From assembly GCF_027568515.1 (NCBI RefSeq), contig NZ_JANKZF010000008.1, forward strand, positions 1-64,000: DNA of 64,000 bases, written 5' to 3'. The stretch's first letter is position 1. Each line of letters begins with the position of its first letter. The notes beneath the pieces are model-generated. The model searched no databases. It had not been told where the DNA came from and worked only from the letters and a program-made list of their open reading frames with translations. Source of the DNA: Arthrobacter sp. HY1533 (lineage in GTDB: Bacteria > Actinomycetota > Actinomycetes > Actinomycetales > Micrococcaceae). Of this stretch, positions 28,001-36,579 are shown one piece after another. Made by a program: the position numbers and the translations under genes.

Positions 28001-28708
28001 TTTGACCTGGTGCCCGGGCCCAATGTGGTCCAGGTCCAGACCCTGGGCGCCGACGGCATCTCCTCCCAGAGCTACCGCTGGGTGATCTCCTCGCAGGGAC
28101 CGCTCAACGGCCCGGCCGCCAACCTGGTCTGCGCCCCCGTGGTTGAACCGACGCCCACGTCGACGGCGGAGCCCACCACGGAGCCGACCGAGTCCGCGAC
28201 TCCTACTCCGAGCGGCTCCGCAACGCCCTCGACGTCCCCGGCGCCCGGTGCGCCGTCCGGTTCCCTGAGCTCGGCCACGGTGTCCGCCGGCGGTGAGCTG
28301 ACCGTGACCGGAAAGAACTTCAAGCCGGGCACAACGGCCACCTTCACGCTGCACTCGGATCCGGTGGTTCTAGGCACGGCCGTGGTCGGGGCCAATGGAA
28401 CGGTGTCCCTGACGGCCAAGCTGCCGGCAAACGTCCCTGCCGGCGCCCATACGGTGACCATTGCCGGAACGGGCGCAAACGGCGACGCCGTTGAGCTGAG
28501 CCTTGCCCTGGTGGTTGCCGGTGCCAACGCCACGGCGACTGCCTCTTCAACTACGGCTGCAAGCAATGTGGCAACCACCGCTGCCGGGTCCCCGTCGGAC
28601 GAGCTGGCCAGCACGGGAGCCAACATGTGGCCGCTCGTTGGCGGAGCAACTGTTGCCATCCTCGGGGCCCTCATGCTCCTGGCAGGCAAGCGCCGCCGCC
28701 GGTCATAG
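25061..28708 (+). CDS. Secreted GH110-like alpha-galactosidase with LASTG sortase signal
   Basis: The 1215-residue protein has an N-terminal signal peptide (WGAGALVFGLGAVLAAGALPGMANA). A right-handed beta-helix follows at about 80-700: VTDFGADPTGATDSAKAVNDAI then MKLHYLHGFGIVGQ and the catalytic-site motif FDNPHDDPINIHGTYVQV near 413, as in GH110 alpha-1,3-galactosidases. About 715-910 is a DUF1349/concanavalin-like domain (GWVREDVGRW), then a cadherin-like beta-sandwich (910-1020). A Pro/Thr/Ser linker, a further Ig-like domain (1060-1150) and C-terminal LASTGANMWPLVGG, TM, KRRRRS end it. LASTG is an LAXTG signal for a class E sortase, so the enzyme is probably wall-anchored. Galactosyl specificity is inferred from the family. 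Confidence 0.8.
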   Translation: MTNCDAYHGSGRQEKIRGWGAGALVFGLGAVLAAGALPGMANAADGTGQAAPWAAGATLPVAGLGPQTVGFHAKQPATLDQAALPQHAAERVKVDVTDFGADPTGATDSAKAVNDAIVHAKSLGKPTTIVFPCGTYSMYPENAPKRELYVSNTVGADQAYKTKTIGLLIEDMADVIVEGNGSQLTYHGKQTEFATIRSSDVTIRNLNTDWYAPGTLDLAVVGSGVAAGYGYRDIQVPAGVGYSINGATATFTGEKSPATGTPYWSYEPGGASAGYNQTRDLATGLTLRTGVPLWNGSRAVEDLGGGVLRVSYNNAADPGGAGKVYEMRKPTRDTPGGLIWESERTALRDMKLHYLHGFGIVGQLSRDVALDKITLRTDFGTGRQTAAFADFVQMSGIAGKVQITNSLFDNPHDDPINIHGTYVQVKSIDRAAKTVTLAYMHNETAGFPQFYAGDELRFVKKATMLPAGDAKFTVTKVDGPTGKDSSHSLTEMTVTVDGDLPADLQADAFVAENLTYTPEVYIAGNTFQSVPTRGILVTTPREVLIERNIFDQMGMASIYISADAASWYESSGVDNVRIRNNVFDRPSTGSATIFVDPTNSQGEAGRAVHHGINIEANRFSVLPGGQLVSAKSVSGMDFTNNAVNHYSPTDPGSVTSTRALFDFQSSADIDIAGNSFASGFNLRANTSGMDAAEVDGTADNIAKNADNIHKVAGPASTLASGMGWVREDVGRWSAVDKNTVTLKSGSNGLWATQNGAVNILRQNASIAGDAETVVKLSGATKSQYEEAGVILYADDNNYVALQRKHANGNPVLALVTEANGNPNENTQVAAPAAADVWLKLVRTGTSYTASYSVDGTSFTTIGSISNAAVAGNAKAGVLAVGASSGGTPFTFSNFTVNGAAQPFFDTVVVPEAPKLMAGLKTPAWDGVQFGAAASPLAWLAYTPAATKSVSATFAPEDAATAVQVQFNDQVAVPGDVGAYTFDLVPGPNVVQVQTLGADGISSQSYRWVISSQGPLNGPAANLVCAPVVEPTPTSTAEPTTEPTESATPTPSGSATPSTSPAPGAPSGSLSSATVSAGGELTVTGKNFKPGTTATFTLHSDPVVLGTAVVGANGTVSLTAKLPANVPAGAHTVTIAGTGANGDAVELSLALVVAGANATATASSTTAASNVATTAAGSPSDELASTGANMWPLVGGATVAILGALMLLAGKRRRRS

Positions 28709-28717
28709 CGGCCAACT

Positions 28718-28763
28718 AAAAAGGTGTGGCGGCTTCCAGCAATGGAAGCCGCCACACCTTTTT
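28718..28763. terminator. Bidirectional terminator between GH110 and serC
   Basis: The two 20-bp arms (28718-28737 and 28744-28763) are perfect complements with a 6-nt loop AGCAAT. They carry A5 on one side and T5 on the other, suited to ending both convergent transcripts. Confidence 0.93.
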
Positions 28764-28779
28764 GGTGGAACTTTAAGGA

Positions 28780-29922
<1,143 letters not shown>

Positions 29923-30138
29923 CTAAGCGATGGAAGTTGTATGGGTGCCAGTGGCTGCTGCCAATTCTGCCGCAGAACGGCCCCGGGGAGAAAAATCGGC
30001 GGTCCCCCGGGAAATATTCGCAACACGGATATGGTTCCCACAGAGGGCGGTGTTTCGGCGGATCGCGGCAATCAGGCTAACGTAGACACGAACGCCCCTG
30101 CCCTTAAACAAGGCGCCCAACAACAGGAGGATGCTGAC

Positions 30139-30834
30139 GTGGCTGATCTGATTGACACTACTGAAATGTACCTGCGCACCATCCTGGAGTTGGAAGAAGA
30201 GAACATTGTGGCGCTGCGGGCACGCATCGCCGAGCGGTTGCACCACTCGGGCCCCACGGTTTCCCAGACCATCGGGCGCATGGAGCGTGACGGCCTGGTC
30301 ATCGTCTCCGGCGACCGGCACCTGGAACTGACCCCGGCCGGCCGCGACAAGGCCACGCGGGTCATGCGCAAGCACCGGCTCGCCGAGCGGCTCCTGGCCG
30401 ACGTCATCGGCCTGGACTGGGCCTATGTCCACGAGGAGGCCTGCCGCTGGGAGCATGTCATGAGCGAGCGCGTGGAGCAGCGCCTGTTCGACCTGCTGGG
30501 CAAGCCCGAGGAGTCCCCGTACGGAAACCCGATCCCGGGTCTGGAGGAGCTGGGCGGGGCCATCGCCCCCGACTTCGCTGCCGGGCTCGTGACGCTTGTT
30601 GATGCCATGGGCAGGTACGCACCGGGCCAGGAAGTGGTCATCCACCGCCTCTCCGAGCGCATCCAGGTTGATCCTGAACTGCTGCAGCAACTCGACGAGG
30701 GTGGCCTGCGCCCCGGTGCCCGCATCGCCCTGGAACGGGTTGGCGAGTACATCTCCGTGCGCGTGCCGAACATCGAAGGCGCCCTGGAGCTTCCGCCGGA
30801 AGTCGCCTCGCATGTTTTTGTCGCCATGAGCTAA
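30139..30834 (+). CDS. DtxR/IdeR-family metal-dependent regulator
   Basis: The 231-residue repressor begins at GTG 30139 behind AGGAGG. It has an N-terminal winged helix (VADLIDTTEMYLRTILELEEENIVALRARIAERLHHSGPTVSQTIGRMERDGLV), a dimerisation/metal domain with RKHRLAERLLADVIGLDWAYVHEEACRWEHVMS (metal ligands His and Glu) and GNPIPG, and an SH3-like C-terminal domain (VGEYISVRVPNIEG). It would bind iron boxes when Fe(II) is present. The site at 8237-8252 is a candidate target. A terminator follows directly. Confidence 0.92.
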   Translation: MADLIDTTEMYLRTILELEEENIVALRARIAERLHHSGPTVSQTIGRMERDGLVIVSGDRHLELTPAGRDKATRVMRKHRLAERLLADVIGLDWAYVHEEACRWEHVMSERVEQRLFDLLGKPEESPYGNPIPGLEELGGAIAPDFAAGLVTLVDAMGRYAPGQEVVIHRLSERIQVDPELLQQLDEGGLRPGARIALERVGEYISVRVPNIEGALELPPEVASHVFVAMS

Positions 30835-30846
30835 GCAACCACGACG

Positions 30847-30876
30847 ACGGCCCCGGGTTCATCCGGGGCCGTTTTT
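30847..30876 (+). terminator. Terminator after DtxR gene
   Basis: ACGGCCCCGG and CCGGGGCCGT form a 10-bp perfect stem with loop GTTCAT, followed by T4. It is a typical intrinsic terminator. Confidence 0.92.
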
Positions 30877-31055
30877 GCGCGTTCGGCGAACGCCGCGGCA
30901 GTTGTGTCAACCACAATTGGTGCTCAGCCCGCCGATGCCGCAGGCTGCCCGTTCGGCCAGCGGTGGCCCTGTTCCTGCCCTTTTGGACCAAGGCCGGCAT
31001 CGTGTGTCCCAGCGCACATTTTGATAAAATCTTATTGACAATCAAGATAACGGAA

Positions 31056-31085
31056 TTGTTACGGTTACCGCTTGTACCGTATAGT
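31056..31085 (+). promoter_or_regulatory. Promoter of first riboswitch-controlled hydrolase
   Basis: TTGTTA (31056-31061) and TATAGT (31080-31085) are spaced 18 bases in an AT-rich tract upstream of the riboswitch. GTTAC motifs flank them. A shared TTGTACCGT sequence occurs here and upstream of the second hydrolase. Confidence 0.45.
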
Positions 31086-31156
31086 AATAATCTGACGCTG
31101 TAACCAAAGCGTTACCAATTCGCGACACCGAGCCTTGCCTTCGCGAATTGGACAGC

Positions 31157-31355
31157 AATCACCAGGCAAGGGCGGGGGAACCACTTTCGGCAGACAAACC
31201 AGTCTGCCTTGGGGTGAAGCCCACATCCGAAGAGCACTTCCTGAACAGACACCGTCCCTGGGGCGATGCCTTGGGCAGGCCTGTGCCACGGCGCTGGGCC
31301 GGATCAAAAGTTTCACTCTCTGATCCGAATCCGACAGCTAACTTCGCAGGTGCAA
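31157..31355 (+). ncRNA. c-di-AMP riboswitch (ydaO/yuaA type), first copy
   Basis: The leader contains the conserved ydaO-class blocks in order: GGCGGGGGAACCA at 31168, a variable hairpin, CTTGGGGTGAAG near 31210, then ATCCGAATCCGACAGCTAAC and TTCGCAGG ending near 31350. The P1 ends are CACCAGGC and GCAGGTG. It lies directly before an M23 peptidase gene, a common target of this class in actinobacteria. In the family, ligand binding lowers expression. The boundaries are estimated. Confidence 0.88.
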
Positions 31356-31370
31356 CAAGAGAGGTTTTCA

Positions 31371-32180
31371 GTGTCAGAGGTCAAACAGCGGGGACGCCGT
31401 CGCGCGTCGTCGCAAGCCACCCATGAGCTCAGCTCAGTAGTCGGCAGTCGCCGCGAAGCCATTGCGGCTGAGCGCGCCCATTCATCTTCCAGCACCACTG
31501 TGGCCCAGCTGCTGCGTGCCGGTGCCTCCAGCGGCGCAGGCCAGAAGGTTGGCGTGGCCATGGCTGCCACCGGCCTGGTCCTGGCCGTTGCGCTCCCCGC
31601 CACCCAGGCCTCAGAGAGCCTCCAGATGGAGACCACAACGGCTTCCGCCGTTGAAACCGTGGTCACCGCCGGCGCCGAAGTTCCCATCACTTTCGCGGCA
31701 CCCGAGGTCCACAGCGCCCTCAATGCTGACGGCAAGCTCAAGCAGACCCTGCAGGTCAACGCCTCCAAGGTCACCCCGCAGGCATCCAAGGGAACGCTTT
31801 CAGCACCGCTGAAGACCCTTGCCCCCAGCTCCCCGTTCGGCGACCGCATCAGCCCCATCACGGGCCAGGTTGACGAGCACCACACCGGCCAGGACTTCGC
31901 GGTTGCCAGCGGCACCGACGTTCTCTCGGCCGCCGGCGGCACCGTGACGTTCGCCGGCTGGCACCAGTACGGCGGCGGAAACCGCGTTGTGGTGGACCAC
32001 GGCAACGGCCTGTCCACCTCTTACAACCACATGAGCAGCATTACGGTAAAAGTCGGCCAGAAGATTGAACGCGGCGACACCGTGGGCCTGAGCGGTTCCA
32101 CCGGCGCCTCCACCGGCCCCCACCTCCACTTTGAGGTCATCGTGAACGACGAAACCGTCGATCCCATGGGCTGGCTCTAA
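31371..32180 (+). CDS. Secreted M23-family peptidoglycan endopeptidase
   Basis: The 269-residue protein begins at GTG 31371 with GAGAGG six bases ahead. A long basic N-terminal region (residues 1-55) precedes a hydrophobic segment (GVAMAATGLVLAVALPATQA) that can act as a signal. The C-terminal 110 residues are a LysM-less M23 (lysostaphin-type) domain with zinc ligands in HHTGQDFAV and HLHFEV. It cuts peptidoglycan crosslinks. The gene is immediately downstream of a c-di-AMP riboswitch and is followed by a similarly controlled NlpC/P60 gene. Confidence 0.92.
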   Translation: MSEVKQRGRRRASSQATHELSSVVGSRREAIAAERAHSSSSTTVAQLLRAGASSGAGQKVGVAMAATGLVLAVALPATQASESLQMETTTASAVETVVTAGAEVPITFAAPEVHSALNADGKLKQTLQVNASKVTPQASKGTLSAPLKTLAPSSPFGDRISPITGQVDEHHTGQDFAVASGTDVLSAAGGTVTFAGWHQYGGGNRVVVDHGNGLSTSYNHMSSITVKVGQKIERGDTVGLSGSTGASTGPHLHFEVIVNDETVDPMGWL

Positions 32181-32349
32181 GCTTTTCCACACCCCAATTT
32201 TGATCACGACTTTGTCACATGACCGTGACCTGAACGTGACATTGGGAAAAATCTGTTGTACCGTCGTAATCGCGCCTGCTTCGAATAAAGCTGGCGCCCA
32301 TGAGTGGATTGCCTAGCTCTGCCACTGCTCATGGTCCGTTCGTATCAAT

Positions 32350-32525
32350 CGTCTGGCAGGGGCGGGGGAACCAATAATCGGATTTTGTGCGTCAGTGCAA
32401 AGTCCTTGGGGTGAAGCCGCGAAGCGTGAGGGATCGACCAGGAAGTAATTCCTTGAAGATTCCACAAACGTGGAGCGGCCGGGTGACTCCCATCCGAATC
32501 CGACAGCTTACCTCGCAGGCATTGG
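32350..32525 (+). ncRNA. c-di-AMP riboswitch (ydaO/yuaA type), second copy
   Basis: GGGGCGGGGGAACCA at 32358, CCTTGGGGTGAAGCCG at 32403, and the 3' blocks CATCCGAATCCGACAGCTTA with CCTCGCAGG match the first riboswitch and the family consensus. The middle variable hairpins differ in sequence and length. It precedes an NlpC/P60 gene with a GAGAGG ribosome site just 3' of the element. The boundaries are estimated. Confidence 0.88.
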
Positions 32526-32539
32526 GAGAGGAAACCTTC

Positions 32540-33328
32540 TTGGCTTCAAACATTGCACTCGGGCGCCACCGCGCCGAGATTGCTAAGACCAGTCCGATCT
32601 CGACCCTTACGAAAGCCGTCAGCAACAACGTCGGCGGAGTTGGTCGTCAGGCAGCTGTTATTGCAGCTGCATCAGGCCTGGTCCTGACATCCGGCATCGC
32701 AGCAAACGCCGCCACACCCACTGTGGAGCGTACTTCTGACGGTGCAACGACGATGAACCTGAACACGGAACTGGCTTCCGCGATCACGGCAGCGTCGACG
32801 GTGAAGATCTCCTTCGCCACCCCCGCAATCACCTCCACCCCGGCTCCTGTTGTTGAGGCACCGGCAGTTGTAGAGGCCCAGAGCAGCGAAGTTGTTGCAG
32901 AACCGGTTGCAGAAGTTGCTCCGGCCGCGCAGGCAGCTGCCGCTCCGACTGTCACCACCTCCACTCCTGAGGTTGCCTCCAAGCCTGCAGTTGCAAGCGG
33001 CATCGGCGCCACAATCGCCAGCGCTGCCTTGTCGCAGGTTGGCGTTGCCCAGGACTGCACCGCACTTGCCAGCAACTCCCTGGCTGCCGCTGGAATCAAC
33101 TTCCACGACTGGCCCGCTGGCTACCTGAGCCTGGGACGCACCGTTTCCCAGGGCGAAGCTCAGCCCGGTGACCTCATTTACTACGCAGACGGCGGCATGG
33201 GCATGGCCCACATCGCTGTTTACATTGGCAACGGCCAGGCCGTACACGGTGGATGGGGTGGCGGCATGACCGCCATCTTCTCCGTCAACGTTGGCTCGGG
33301 TCCCGTTTTCATTGCGATGGGTCACTAA
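32540..33328 (+). CDS. Secreted NlpC/P60 peptidoglycan hydrolase
   Basis: The 262-residue protein starts at TTG 32540 following GAGAGGAAA. An extended N-region precedes the signal hydrophobic core (QAAVIAAASGLVLTSGIAANA). An Ala/Pro/Val-rich spacer (about 80-155) leads to an NlpC/P60 domain with catalytic Cys in AQDCTALASNSL (about residue 173) and His in MAHIAVYIGNGQAVHGG (about 224). It cleaves within peptide stems. It has its own c-di-AMP riboswitch and, as the frame continues upstream into the riboswitch, the chosen start is set by the ribosome site. A terminator follows. Confidence 0.9.
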   Translation: MASNIALGRHRAEIAKTSPISTLTKAVSNNVGGVGRQAAVIAAASGLVLTSGIAANAATPTVERTSDGATTMNLNTELASAITAASTVKISFATPAITSTPAPVVEAPAVVEAQSSEVVAEPVAEVAPAAQAAAAPTVTTSTPEVASKPAVASGIGATIASAALSQVGVAQDCTALASNSLAAAGINFHDWPAGYLSLGRTVSQGEAQPGDLIYYADGGMGMAHIAVYIGNGQAVHGGWGGGMTAIFSVNVGSGPVFIAMGH

Positions 33329-33345
33329 AGAACGTTTTTACCCAA

Positions 33346-33380
33346 TGAACCCCGTCTCCGGACGGGGTTCATTTATTTAA
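33346..33380 (+). terminator. Terminator after NlpC/P60 gene
   Basis: TGAACCCCGTC and GACGGGGTTCA form an 11-bp perfect stem with loop TCCG, followed by TTTATTTAA. It is a typical intrinsic terminator. Confidence 0.92.
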
Positions 33381-33439
33381 GCCGCTTCCCTGCGCCCTGC
33401 CGGTAGCATGGCTGGCATGGCAAATTTGAGGCGGCGCCC

Positions 33440-34444
33440 ATGCTGGCCGTGATCCTGGCCGGCGGCATGTCCCGCCGGCTGGACGGCGTGCCCAAGGCCG
33501 GGCTGATGCTGGACGGGCAGACGCTGCTGGCACGCACGGTGGACGCCGTGGCGCAGCTTGTCGACGCCGGCCCCTGGGGTTCGGCCGCACAGCCGGCCAC
33601 GGCGGATGGCGGGGGAGCCGCGAAAGCCAGGATCGCCGTCGTCGGTCCCGTGGGGCAGCTCGGGGGCTGGCTGGCGACGGCGGAATCCAGCCGGGTGGTC
33701 GTCGCCGTGCAGGAGGACCCGCCCTTTTCGGGGCCGGCGTCGGGCATCGCGGCTGGCTTGTCAGCACTGGCGGCAGATGGCGGCCACGTGCTGGTCCTGG
33801 CCTGTGACATGCCCAAGGCAGGCCAGCTGGCCCACTTCTTGGCCCGGGAACTGTCAGCGAGCGGGCCCGGCTCCGGGGTCATGGCCGTCGACGGCGGGCG
33901 CAAACAGCCGCTGGCCGCCATTTACCCCGTGGCGGGCCTGCTGGAGGCTCTGGAAGAAGCGCGCGCGGCACACCGGTTGGTGAACGCCTCGGTGTTCTCA
34001 GTGGTTGCTAATGTGAACATGAAGGATTGCGCCGTGCCCACCGGGCTGACGGCGGACATCGACACTTGGGCGGACGCCCGCGCGCAGGGGATCGCCGCGG
34101 CTCCAGCCGGCGCGGAGAGGCAGCAGTTGGAAAATCAGGACGAGGTCTTGCAGGCATGGACGCGGAAACTGCTTGAGGCCTTTGAAATTGGCGACATCGA
34201 CGTGGACGTCCACGCGGTGCTGAACGTGGCCGGTGTTGCGGCACATTCAATCGTGCGCCCCGCAGCCCCGCTGACAACCTTCATCGCCGGCCTGGCCGCA
34301 GGCATTGCAGCCGGGTCAGGGCAGGCCCCCGAAGCCGTCACCATGAAGGCGGCACTGGGCATGGCCAAGAAGCTGGCCGCCGCCGAGGCGCCTGCGCCCG
34401 GTGAATCAGCCCCGGCCGCCGGCGAAGCGCCCGCCGGGATCTAG
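33440..34444 (+). CDS. mobA: MobA (molybdenum cofactor guanylyltransferase) fused to DUF6457
   Basis: The 334-residue protein begins with the nucleotidyltransferase motif LAVILAGGMSRRLDGVPKAGLMLDG, and VLVLACDMPKAG (metal Asp) near residue 118. MobA transfers GMP from GTP to molybdopterin. Residues from about 230 to 320 form a helical DUF6457 domain (VLQAWTRKLLEAFEIGDIDVDVHAVLNVAGVAAHSIVRPAAPLTTFIAGLAAGIAAG) that is normally an independent protein beside mobA. GAGGCGG precedes the ATG by five bases. moeA follows after 6 bp, so both form an operon. Confidence 0.88.
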   Translation: MLAVILAGGMSRRLDGVPKAGLMLDGQTLLARTVDAVAQLVDAGPWGSAAQPATADGGGAAKARIAVVGPVGQLGGWLATAESSRVVVAVQEDPPFSGPASGIAAGLSALAADGGHVLVLACDMPKAGQLAHFLARELSASGPGSGVMAVDGGRKQPLAAIYPVAGLLEALEEARAAHRLVNASVFSVVANVNMKDCAVPTGLTADIDTWADARAQGIAAAPAGAERQQLENQDEVLQAWTRKLLEAFEIGDIDVDVHAVLNVAGVAAHSIVRPAAPLTTFIAGLAAGIAAGSGQAPEAVTMKAALGMAKKLAAAEAPAPGESAPAAGEAPAGI

Positions 34445-34450
34445 GCCCAC

Positions 34451-35698
34451 ATGACCGAGCGCGCCAACGCCCCAGCCGCGGACGCGGGCAGCGATGCGGC
34501 ACCTGTGGGGGCGGTGCGCGTCCTGCCCCACACCTGGCAGGAAGCCCGTGACCGGGCCTGGGACGCGGCTGCCCCGCTCCCGGCACACACTGTCCCGCTG
34601 GCGTCGGCCATGGGGCGCATCCTCGCCGCAGATGTCCACGCCCGGCATGCCATGCCCCACTACGCCTCTTCCGCCATGGATGGCTGGGCAGTCGCGGGCA
34701 GCCCGCCGTGGATCCTGGCCGCGGCGGGGGACCGGCTCACACCCGGCCAGGCCGTGCCCATCGTGACGGGGGAGCTGATTCCCACGGGCGCCAAGTCGGT
34801 GCTGCGCAGCGAGTCCGGCGAGCTGTCCACGGACGACGACGGCCTGCCGGTCCTGGTGCGCGGCGAAGGGGCCCGCCCCGGCGAACCAAGGAACGGCCAG
34901 CACATCCGGATTGCGGGCCAGGAGGCGGCCGCAGGTGAGTCCTTGATCAAGGCCGGCACCACCCTGAACCCGGCACACATTGCCCTCGCCGCCCTTGGCG
35001 GCCTTGATGAATTGCAGGTGTTGGGCAAGCCCGCCGTGAAGATCGTGCTGACAGGCGATGAAGTGGTGTCACAGGGCATCCCGGACCCCGGCTTTGTCCG
35101 CGACGCGTTTTCCCCGCAGCTCGGAGCCGTGGTGGGCATGCTGGGCGGCTCGGTCGTGGGACTGCAGCGCGCGGGCGACACCCTGGCCTCAATGCTGGAC
35201 GCGCTGGCCGACGACGAGGACGACCCGGCCGACGTCGTCATCACCACCGGCGCCACGGGCAATTCGAGCGCCGACTTCCTGCGCGAGGCCATCACGGCCA
35301 TGGGCGGCACACTGCACATCGCGAACATTGCCATGCGCCCGGGCCACCCGACACTTCTGGCCGAACTGCCCGACGGGCGCTTCATCCTGGGCCTTCCCGG
35401 CAACCCGCTGGCTGCCATGGTGGGGCTCATGGTGCTCGGCGCCCCGCTGCTTGCCGGGCTGGGCAGCCTGCCCCGGCCTGCCGCCGTCGAGGTTCCCTGT
35501 GGTTCGCCCATCAAGGAGTATCACGGGCCCACCCGCCTCATGCCGTACCGGCTGGTCTACGGCCTGGCCTCCCCGTGCTCATTCACGGATTCGGCCATGA
35601 TGCGCGGGCTTGCCGCGGCCGACGGCGTCATGGCCGTCCCGCCGCACGGCGCCAAGATGGGCGAGGTGCTGCCGGCCCTGGTCCTGCCGTGGAAGTAG
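34451..35698 (+). CDS. moeA: MoeA molybdopterin molybdotransferase
   Basis: The 415-residue enzyme inserts molybdate into adenylylated molybdopterin. Domain features include the N-terminal HTWQEARDRAWDAA, the dimer core HAMPHYASSAMDGWAVAG, VKIVLTGDEVVSQG in the MoCF domain and DVVITTGATGNSSADFL, GRFILGLPGNPLAAMVGLMVLG near the end. The last 80 residues form the small beta domain. It lies 6 bp after mobA and overlaps the next hydrolase start by 10 bp. It probably supplies the cofactor for the FdhF-like enzyme at 39112. Confidence 0.93.
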   Translation: MTERANAPAADAGSDAAPVGAVRVLPHTWQEARDRAWDAAAPLPAHTVPLASAMGRILAADVHARHAMPHYASSAMDGWAVAGSPPWILAAAGDRLTPGQAVPIVTGELIPTGAKSVLRSESGELSTDDDGLPVLVRGEGARPGEPRNGQHIRIAGQEAAAGESLIKAGTTLNPAHIALAALGGLDELQVLGKPAVKIVLTGDEVVSQGIPDPGFVRDAFSPQLGAVVGMLGGSVVGLQRAGDTLASMLDALADDEDDPADVVITTGATGNSSADFLREAITAMGGTLHIANIAMRPGHPTLLAELPDGRFILGLPGNPLAAMVGLMVLGAPLLAGLGSLPRPAAVEVPCGSPIKEYHGPTRLMPYRLVYGLASPCSFTDSAMMRGLAAADGVMAVPPHGAKMGEVLPALVLPWK

Positions 35699-36567
35699 GC
35701 ACCTCAGAGGACCTGGCCTTCGCCTGCCTGGACGGCCGCGAACTGCACGGCACCTTGTTTGAGGTCCCGGACGGCACGGCCAAATTGGGCACAGTGGTCA
35801 TCGCCTGCGCCACGGCCGTCAAGGCCGGCTACTACCACCGCTACGCCGCATTCCTGGCTGCCAACGGCCTTGCCGCCGTCACCTTTGACTACCGGGGGAT
35901 CGGCGCCTCCCGCGGCGGACCCCTGCGCGGCCAGAAGATGCGCTGGTACGACTGGGGCTCGCAGGACATCGACACCGTCCTGGCCTGGGCCATGGAGCAC
36001 AGCGGCGATCTGCCCGTGCACTTCGTGGGGCACAGCTTCGGCGGCTTCGGGGTGGGGCTCGCGGCGCACGCCTCGGGGCTCGGCCGGATACTCACCGTGG
36101 GCGCCCAGCACGCCTACTGGCGCGACTTCCGCTTCCGGGACAAGGCCGCGCACTGGGGCCGCGCCGCCGTGACGGTGCCTCTCGTGGCCGTGTTTGGCTA
36201 CTTCCCCGCCAAGCGGCTAAACATGATGGAAGACCTCCCCGCCGGCGTGGCGCTCGACTGGGCCCGTTCCCGCAGGGACTTCACCACGGCGGCAGCCGGC
36301 ACCCGTCGCGCTACTCTCCGGGCCCACCAGGCCGCCGTCACTGCGCCCATCCTGGCCGTTGCGCCGAACGACGACTCCTACGCCACCCTCCCCGCCATGG
36401 AGCGGGCCGTGGCCTACACGCCCAACAGCCGGGCCCGGGTGGTCCACCTCCGCCCCGAAGATTACGGCGAATCCTCCTTGGGCCACTTCGCCCTGTTCCA
36501 CAGCCGATACCGCCACACCTTCTGGGAGCAGACCCTGGCCTGGCTCCGCGACGGCACCTGGGACTAG
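35689..36567 (+). CDS. Alpha/beta hydrolase, cofactor operon member
   Basis: The 292-residue protein has the alpha/beta hydrolase oxyanion region TVVIACATAVKAGYYHRYAAFLAANGLAAVTFDYRGIGAS, the nucleophile elbow GHSFGGFGVG (Ser), and likely His in the C-terminal SSLGHFALFHSRYRH. No lid domain or signal is visible, so it is cytoplasmic. I take the GTG at 35689, which overlaps moeA; no good ribosome site precedes it, consistent with coupling. The substrate is unknown. The long frame upstream in moeA is not part of it. Confidence 0.8.
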   Translation: MEVGTSEDLAFACLDGRELHGTLFEVPDGTAKLGTVVIACATAVKAGYYHRYAAFLAANGLAAVTFDYRGIGASRGGPLRGQKMRWYDWGSQDIDTVLAWAMEHSGDLPVHFVGHSFGGFGVGLAAHASGLGRILTVGAQHAYWRDFRFRDKAAHWGRAAVTVPLVAVFGYFPAKRLNMMEDLPAGVALDWARSRRDFTTAAAGTRRATLRAHQAAVTAPILAVAPNDDSYATLPAMERAVAYTPNSRARVVHLRPEDYGESSLGHFALFHSRYRHTFWEQTLAWLRDGTWD

Positions 36568-36579
36568 CTGGACGGGCCC

